From: Perkinsus marinus ATCC 50983
Taxonomy: Eukaryota; Perkinsozoa; Perkinsida; Perkinsidae
DNA: 64,000 bases
Reading direction: 5' to 3'
NCBI RefSeq assembly: GCF_000006405.1
Contig: NW_003211408.1
Span: forward strand, 37,401 to 101,400
Positions 58,101 through 64,000 of the stretch are shown one piece after another. How positions within the stretch are numbered: the stretch's first letter is position 1; every line of letters starts with the position of its first letter. The notes under the pieces are model-generated. The model was not told where the DNA came from. It saw only the letters and a program-made list of their open reading frames with translations, and made no database searches. A program made the position numbers and the translations under genes.

Positions 58101-59215
58101 CAAGGATGCTAAGGCCGAGGAAGTAGAAGGGAGTATAGTAGGCAGTGAGAAGGGAGGTCGGAAGAGGGCGGCCTCGACGCCTAGGGCCAACAAAGGGGCT
58201 AACAAGGCAGGGAAGAAGAGGAGTAGAGGCCGACCACCCAAGAGTGATATTCCCTCACAGGTCTAGGGTAGTGTCCATATGGTGTAATAGGTCTATTCTC
58301 GGACATAGAGGAGGAAGAGGGGGATACACCCGACATCGACGGTGATGACAATGATCAGGCCATGGTCACTGAGCCGACTCCTAAGAAGAAGCGCACAAGG
58401 ACGACGACGACCGCTGAGGGTAGGAGGGGGGTTATTGGCCCCGAGGGGCGTTGAGGGTCCTTTGGTAGGTTCACGGACCCCTAGAGCCAGTAAGAAGAAG
58501 GTTGAGGAAGAGGTTGTGAAGAAGTCCCCGAAGGTGGCTGTCCGAGGGGAGGTAGAGGGGGTCTCGGAAGCATCCCCCCCTCCAGAGGAAGCATATGAGA
58601 AGCCAGGTAGGTGTGGTATGGTCGTAGTGGGGTAAATGGAGGTGATCTGCAGGTAAGAGGAGGAGGAGTGTGCTGAAGATGATGGAGTCGAGCGATGATG
58701 ATGATGAGGAGGAGGCAGCAGCCGAGGAGGCGGAGGCGGCGGTGAAGAGGCGGAAGAGGAAGAAGAAGCATGAGGGGAAGAAAATGAAACATAAGAAGAA
58801 TAAGAAGGTGAAGGCAAGCGAGAAGCTCGAGTGAGTCCATTGGGATAGGGTCGATTGATACAAATGGTATTGGCTATCATCAGGGCCGTTGACGTTGATA
58901 CTAAGGGCATCACTGGGGGCAGCAGCACTGTGGACCTGGAGACGACGACGACTAGTGTGAGCTACCCTATGCCCACGGGCAAGGTCCCAACCGTAGGACG
59001 ATCGTCGTTGCCTTCTCTCCTCCTTGATGTTAAGTTGTTGTAGTTACACCATCGGGCCGATGCCTTTATGCTATGTGTGAAGCCAGTAGGGTGTACTATT
59101 GAGACCGCTATAGCGTGGGCTAAGGCATTGATCTCGGCTGAGGAGGGCGATACGAAACCAGAGGATGTTGAGCTCATTGCAGGCGTTATGGACGAGGAGT
59201 ATAGTGGTAATGGTC
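55172..59215 (+). CDS. Chromatin protein with two CW zinc fingers, chromodomain and AT-hooks
   Basis: A large exon (55172-56952) from an ATG encodes a Pro/Gln-rich N-terminus. CW finger 1 is FVRCAECGKWRLRP ending CDDPCDWI; an AT-hook (KVGRPRKVN) follows; CW finger 2 is WVQCDCCRRWRMIS ending CEDPCDWI. CW fingers read histone H3 Lys4 methylation. The exon ends VECLLDWDQPRDR. After a 47-nt intron (56953-56999), YYVKWKGADVQLGDWEPSAR completes a chromodomain. Later exons are basic, with REEMKEMARK-like helices, poly-Ala (57503-57540), a second AT-hook RGRPPKSD (58220-58250), Lys-rich nuclear-signal blocks (KRRKRKKKHEGKKMKHKKNK) and AWAKALISAEEGDTKPEDVE. The 3' limit is uncertain; the next feature may be the same gene. 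Confidence 0.7.
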
Positions 59216-59459
59216 CCTTGGTGCTCTTGCCTACTTGATGATCTCCCTGCTGCCCAGGTTTATGCCTCTTTGGGCTCTCGGGGGCAACCAATGCCTTCTT
59301 GAAGGAGCAAGCGAGGACCCAAACCCTTTGCCTTGGGGTAGTAGGCCCATGGTCTCGTTAGGCCCTGCATTTGGTCTCCTCCTATTAGTACCTCTGTGTG
59401 ATCGCTGGTCGACCTCCGGCCCCCAACGGCCTCCTACATGGCAGCCTCGGGTGCAGCTA

Positions 59460-62170
59460 CACTACTGTTGCTACGATGACTGATTCGAACACTGGGAAAA
59501 TCGAGTACGCCCTCATCTATGTTAATGGTAGGGTTCCTACCGGGTCTACTCATACCACACCATCGACACTTCTTTTCAGCGACCCCCCACGAGGAGGGCA
59601 GTCTACCATTGCTGCCGCCTCATATCAAGCTGGCCTCTGCGGACACCCATTCCCTCCTCTACTATGGCCTCAAAGGCTCCGGTCGGAGCTCATTGGTCCA
59701 TGCTAGTCGTTTGGTGAGTGGTGGTCGGGCTTTGGCCCATGAACCCGTCACTTGGCCGTCCTCCTCCTCCTCAGGCTTTCTACCCACCGATGCCCAACAG
59801 CCCCCATACGCCGATACCTATAGCTGGCTTTGAAATATCGATACCACCGGAATATGCGGAGTTCCTCAGATTCGCTGGAGACACTCAGACCAATTGGGAG
59901 CCTCTTAAGGTTGGTTCTTAGTTGTGGGTTATGATCCTCACCACCACTGGTCTTGCTCAGGTCTCGATGTCCTGCAACCGGTTCGCCAACGTTGGGCCGG
60001 ACCACTGGGTGGTCGGTGGCTCACGACAAGGCCAGGCCGCCAGTGTCTGTAAGGTCCACTGCTGGTCCGACTACCTGGATGTAGGGCTTGAGCAGGTTTC
60101 CCCTCTGGCTACTGCCCCTCGTGCTTCACGGTGTACCCCAGCTTCTCATCCCGACAAGTCTGTAACAAGTGTAGTGAGGGCCAGACCCTCCTAGCAGTAC
60201 CTTGGGCCCGCCATGTGACCTACCAACAGGCTGCATCCAACCTCCTCACAGCCCAACAGCCTGAACATGTACACTACGAGGGTTGATGATGATGACCGGG
60301 GCTTACTCCTAATCCTCTACAGGTCCTCCATAACCAGCACGAGATTGCTCAGGCAGCTGCTGCGGCTTCAGAGGATGCCAAGAATAACGACGAGGGCAGA
60401 GAGTCTGATAACGACCCCTTAGTGCAGCTGAGACGCCACGTGATAACTACTGTAAGGAGGCCAGCTGAGGCTAGTGGCCCCCTGCTACTTTGGGTCGTCG
60501 ATAGGTTCGGCTCAACTTCGAATCGCGAGGTCAAGGTTTCGCTGGTGGGGTGGGGGTACTCATAGCAGATGTCGAGGCCCAGTTAGATGCTGAACTGCCC
60601 ACGTGGAGGGACGCGGTACCTCACTCGGCTGCTGACAGCAGTAGGATGGCCACGGGGGTCTTCTTCTTCTTATCGTTGGTGTCTTACTCAGATAGGGTTG
60701 GTCTAAGAGGACTACTGGGGGATACAGAGCCAGAGAGACGGGCTCAGGGAATTATGAAGGTAGTAGCAGGGAGGAGGTCGGAGGTGATCTGCTCGGGGTC
60801 GTCGTCAGATATACCTCCCATTCGAGTCGCTCCCTCGATTGGCTCAGCATCCCGAGTATAGCTCCTACATGCACTCACAGACGGTCTATGCGGGTGGTCC
60901 GATCTCACAGAAAGGGTCGGAATCTCGATGGCAGCAGCAGCAGTATCATCATCATAAGGGTGGTGGGGTGAAGTGGGGTCAGCAGCAGCAGCAACTGCCG
61001 GCACAACAGCAGCACTACAAGGGTAGTGGGGGATGGGCGAGTGGTCATAAGGGGGATTGGTCCAAGTATAGAGGAGTTGATTGGTCCAAGAAGGGCAGTG
61101 GTGGAGATCGGCATCATCATCGTGGTGGTGGTGGCGGCCCTAGTCCTTGGGCCTCCTCCTCCTCAATACCTTCAACCAGTAGACCACTATCTCGGAACTG
61201 GACCTCTAGCTATGATCAGTATCTACATCATCACACTACTGATACCGAGGCCCCCGGCAAGCAACAACAGAGGCCCTCATCAGGATCACCCTCGGGGGCT
61301 GTGGAGGAGGCTGCTTCTGAGCTACGTAGGCCAAGCCCGGGCAGGGTTGTCCCCCAACAACAAAGCGTGGACCGATCTACACCCCCGCAAATGTCCTCGG
61401 TAATTGCCCGAGCTACAGTGGCGGCAGCTCGTGAGTCGGCTTGGAGTGACAGACCGGTGACAGCACCAATGAGCCCCGCTATGGCGGAGGGTATGACCAC
61501 AACTTCACCGCCCGTACAGAGGTCTACCAGTGAGATAAGTGTCGCCCTGGCCTCCCCTGCTAGCGCTGGTCTTCCCTATGCTCCAAGTAACCCGGAGATG
61601 TCCCCAGCGGCGATGAGTGAGTCCCAGAAGCAGCCCCCGTTGGTCCCACGGCCACATACAGTGCTTCGACCCCTAGTACCTTTGGGGATGCCTCAAGTCC
61701 CTGAGGTGGTCCTGAGTGACGCTGACGTGAAGGCCATTGTGGAGCTAACTGCCCTCATCAGGCAGCGGTGTGGTAATCCGATGCTGGCGGCTCCGGGGGA
61801 TGGTAGTAGTAGCAGTGCATCACAGTCGATCCACACCGAAGGGCCATCCTCATTGGAGCCCCCTCGGGACCCTCGTGAGGTCCTACGACGGGCTGGCAGC
61901 GCGGCGAGGTCTGGCGGTGGGTCGTCGACTAGAGCGAGGTCTCCACATAGCCGTACGCCGCCCCCTCGACGGAGGAACGAGGAGCGGGAGAGGAATAGGA
62001 TGTATTATAGGACCCCGGACAAGGACGATCGATCGTCCCCTAGAGGGGCTAGGAGGAGGCGAGGACGGACTGCCAGCGACAGTGAGAGCAGATCGAGGAG
62101 TATTGTTGCGAGGCGGCGGAGGACCTCGAAGAGCGGGTCCTCGGGAGAGGCTGGTGTCGACTCGGGGTAA
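59460..62170 (+). CDS. Low-complexity nuclear protein, Gln/Gly/Ser-rich with RS-like tail
   Basis: Exons include MTDSNTGKIEYALIYVN (59477), GFEISIPPEYAEFLRFAGDT (about 59830), a Cys-pair block VCNKCSEGQTLLAVPWARHV (about 60151), HNQHEIAQAAAAASEDAKNN, and the long last exon to 62170. That exon has QQQ and GGG runs, SDWSKYRGVDWSKK-like motifs, VVLSDADVKAIVELTALIRQ, and a C-terminus of Arg/Ser dipeptides (RTASDSESRSRSIVARRRRT). The tail suits a splicing or chromatin factor. Whether this is separate from the CW protein cannot be decided; no clear promoter lies between them. Confidence 0.45.
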
Positions 62171-63425
62171 GTGGGTCGGACTATGAGGTGGTGTCATTAG
62201 CTGTGTGGTATTAGGTCTTTAGGGCAGGGAGGCAGTGTGTGGACGGACCCTGGTCGGGGCTGGGACCACCACGGAGGGGAAGGCGGATGGAATACAGGCG
62301 GTGGAAAGGGGAGATCCGCGTGGCATAGAAAAGCCCATTAAAAGGCATATGCAGATTCCAATATTTGAGTACCATTATTCTTCTCCGTGGAGTTCGTCGC
62401 CGATACTACCGCTGTACCATTCCTTCGACTTAACGTACTATCGAAGACGTGTGCCTCCCACAAATAGTAACCTAACGTCAACTGTAGCCTGTTGAATCAT
62501 TTTCTATCATCATCTAACATGTTGCGCAATTCGCCTCCGATCGGAGCAGTGTGGGCTCTCGCGCTCGAGCTGGAAACTTAGTACGTCAATGGAGGAGAGG
62601 CGGAGCGATGGGTTTTCGGTAGACGAATGGGCCTCTTTCACCATGGGAGAGTTTCCACAAGCGAGCGGGGAGAACCATGACCAAGGGGTGGTACTGGAGT
62701 TATCCAACAGCATACATAGACCTGTGCACGTTATAGACAATCTAATGGACAGGTGGTTGATTCAATATCGGAAGAGCTGCCAGTAGCAGCCCTTTTGATA
62801 TTGAGTTGATCAATCTTTGTTACCACGATACCATCCTTGCGGGAGAGTCGGCAGGGGATAAGTCGAAAATCGGATACTCGAGCATGGTCGCCTACCGTCG
62901 CCGAAAGCGACCTTTAGCGTCTGTGAAGTAACTTGTTTAGTGCCACTTCACGAATGGTCAAAAGATAAACCCCAATCTCTGCAAGATCTCAACGATGCGG
63001 TGGAACCGCGGTCACCTGGATCGTCGTCGTCGTGATGTTGCGGGAATTCACCCATCCTAGCCTAGTCTTTGGTTGTCGCCCTATGATGAGGACGGCAACC
63101 CTTGTCAGTGATGGGAAACCGAGCGGCAAGTTGCAACCTAGGTCCACTACAGAGATCTGACCAAGGAGGCTCAAGGGTTTTTACTACTGAAACTCAACCC
63201 AGAACTATCCAGAAAATGTTGACGATCAGGCGAATAAGAAATGAGCAACTTATCCAGATGGGATTGTTCGATATCTCTAGCATGGAAAGCGGCGCTCCTC
63301 TGAGGTTCAATATGGGAAAGAAATACTGCTGCTGCTGTTCTACAGAGTTGGGGAACCTTGAGTGTTATAGCGGCTCGCTCCATGATAATACTCTTCAGCA
63401 CATCTCGATGCTAACAGCTGGATAA
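62171..63425. other. Sparse region
   Basis: Plus-strand frame 62589-62786 (MEERRSDGFSVDEWASFTMG, 65 codons) and minus-strand frame 63401-63171 (VPQLCRTAAAVFLSHIEPQR) are open and look mildly coding. The minus-strand one could be the last exon of the gene to its right. Confidence 0.35.
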
Positions 63426-63429
63426 AACT

Positions 63430-63870
63430 TGTGGAGGCAGGCGTAGCACCAGTTCATGGTCTCTTCGAATGGTAGGGGCGCATCCAATCGATCCTGCTGG
63501 TTAGCCTCGATCGTTCTCCTATCACAACGATCACGGCTACGCTCAGCAGCCTCGGCGTCTCCACTTGACAGAGCCTCCTCCCATTGCTGAAGTAGTAAAG
63601 GAGTGGTATGAATAACAGATAAACACCAACTACGTTAGAATCACGGCCGACATCGCAACCGCACCAATCGCATTGAGTAGAGCCTTCGGGGTCTTCCTCG
63701 AACGGTCTAAAATCCAATCTGAGGAAGCCAGCAGAGATAATGAGAGAACTATTCACGGACGATTTAACGCACTTTACAGTCTTTATCTTCAAACCATACA
63801 CAGAGCTCAGAGTATCCCTGATACGATCAGCAATCACTTGACTAGCCTCTCGGGTAACGGAGTGGAGCAC
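63430..63870 (-). CDS. 3' exons of an unknown minus-strand gene, partial
   Basis: The exon starts at 63870 after a TTGTAG acceptor: VLHSVTREASQVIADRIRDT, then FRPFEEDPEGSTQCDWCGCD. A short intron (acceptor TACTTCAG near 63588) leads to QWEEALSSGDAEAAERSRDR and ETMNWCYACLHKF. The CDWCGCD and WCYAC clusters may bind zinc. The start lies beyond the window. Family not recognised. Confidence 0.4.
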
Positions 63871-63955
63871 CTACAAGAGGCCACATAAAGGAATCGATCC
63901 GACAACCTCTTGGCATGCAGTCAAGCCCTTTACCACTATGCCATCTCCTCCTCAC
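63871..63955 (-). other. tRNA-like sequence filling an intron
   Basis: Minus strand, 85 bases from GTGAGG to TTGTAG. It contains TGGCATAGTGG (a perfect A box), a CTTGACTGCATGCCAAG anticodon-arm-like hairpin (anticodon position GCA, Cys), and GGATCGATTCC (B box, one change). Acceptor and T stems do not pair well, so not a normal tRNA gene. Confidence 0.55.
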
Positions 63956-64000
63956 CTCCCACAAACGCTTAGGTAGATCAGCCATGCTGATACTAACCCA

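Noticed and set aside
58293-58928. 211-codon minus-strand Ser/Pro-rich frame
   Set aside because: Mirror of a Lys/Glu-rich, GA-rich plus-strand exon of the chromatin gene.

Overview
The window is nuclear DNA of a eukaryotic microbe. It carries many short genes on both strands, most of them cut by tiny spliceosomal introns. Where I could trace splicing through a recognisable protein, most introns are 42-70 nt with GT-AG ends. Gene content (Has1/DDX18, SURF2, VPS36, ribosomal protein L15, TFIP11, a Tctex-type dynein light chain, fumarylacetoacetase, plant/protist-type amino acid or polyamine permeases, CW-zinc-finger chromatin protein) suits a flagellated protist. My best guess is a Perkinsus-like alveolate, but this is inference; no rRNA or spliced-leader gene is present to prove it. 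Two 100-base N runs (3323-3422 and 31512-31611) are scaffold gaps.

Layout. 1-5 kb: minus-strand genes, including an ABHD12-type serine hydrolase broken by the first gap. 5.9-7.7 kb: a small tyrosine-recombinase element bounded by a 36-bp direct repeat. 7.9-14.7 kb: plus-strand Has1 helicase, SURF2 with a huge Lys-Gly tail, and ESCRT-II VPS36. 14.9-15.8 kb: a 38-bp minisatellite of 24 units. 16.7-17.9 kb: minus-strand RanBP2 zinc-finger protein. 18.8-22.9 kb: an ankyrin gene split by a 5'-truncated LINE. 23-24.8 kb: a small RING protein and a tandem pair of an unknown family. 25.2-25.5 kb: an inverted duplication. 26.4-34 kb: an acylation-motif protein, a Tctex dynein light chain, fumarylacetoacetase (3' end lost near the second gap) and a multipass membrane protein. 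35.4-39.8 kb: an F-box/LRR-like gene and a LITAF-like membrane protein. 41.8-42.5 kb: intronless RPL15. 43.2-47.7 kb: two tandem APC permeases sharing a gene-conversion tract. 48-50.4 kb: minus-strand genes including a TEDC1-like protein. 51.9-62.2 kb: TFIP11 and one or two large low-complexity nuclear proteins. 62-64 kb: sparse, with a minus-strand gene entering from the right.

Functional threads: ribosome biogenesis and translation (Has1, SURF2, RPL15), spliceosome turnover (TFIP11), endosomal sorting (VPS36, perhaps the LITAF-like protein), cilium/centriole (Tctex, TEDC1-like), and chromatin (CW, chromodomain and AT-hook protein). There is no operon logic. The features most worth checking are tRNA-like sequences that sit inside at least five or six introns, the tyrosine-recombinase element, and the permease pair, which differ by one precise intron inside otherwise matching sequence.
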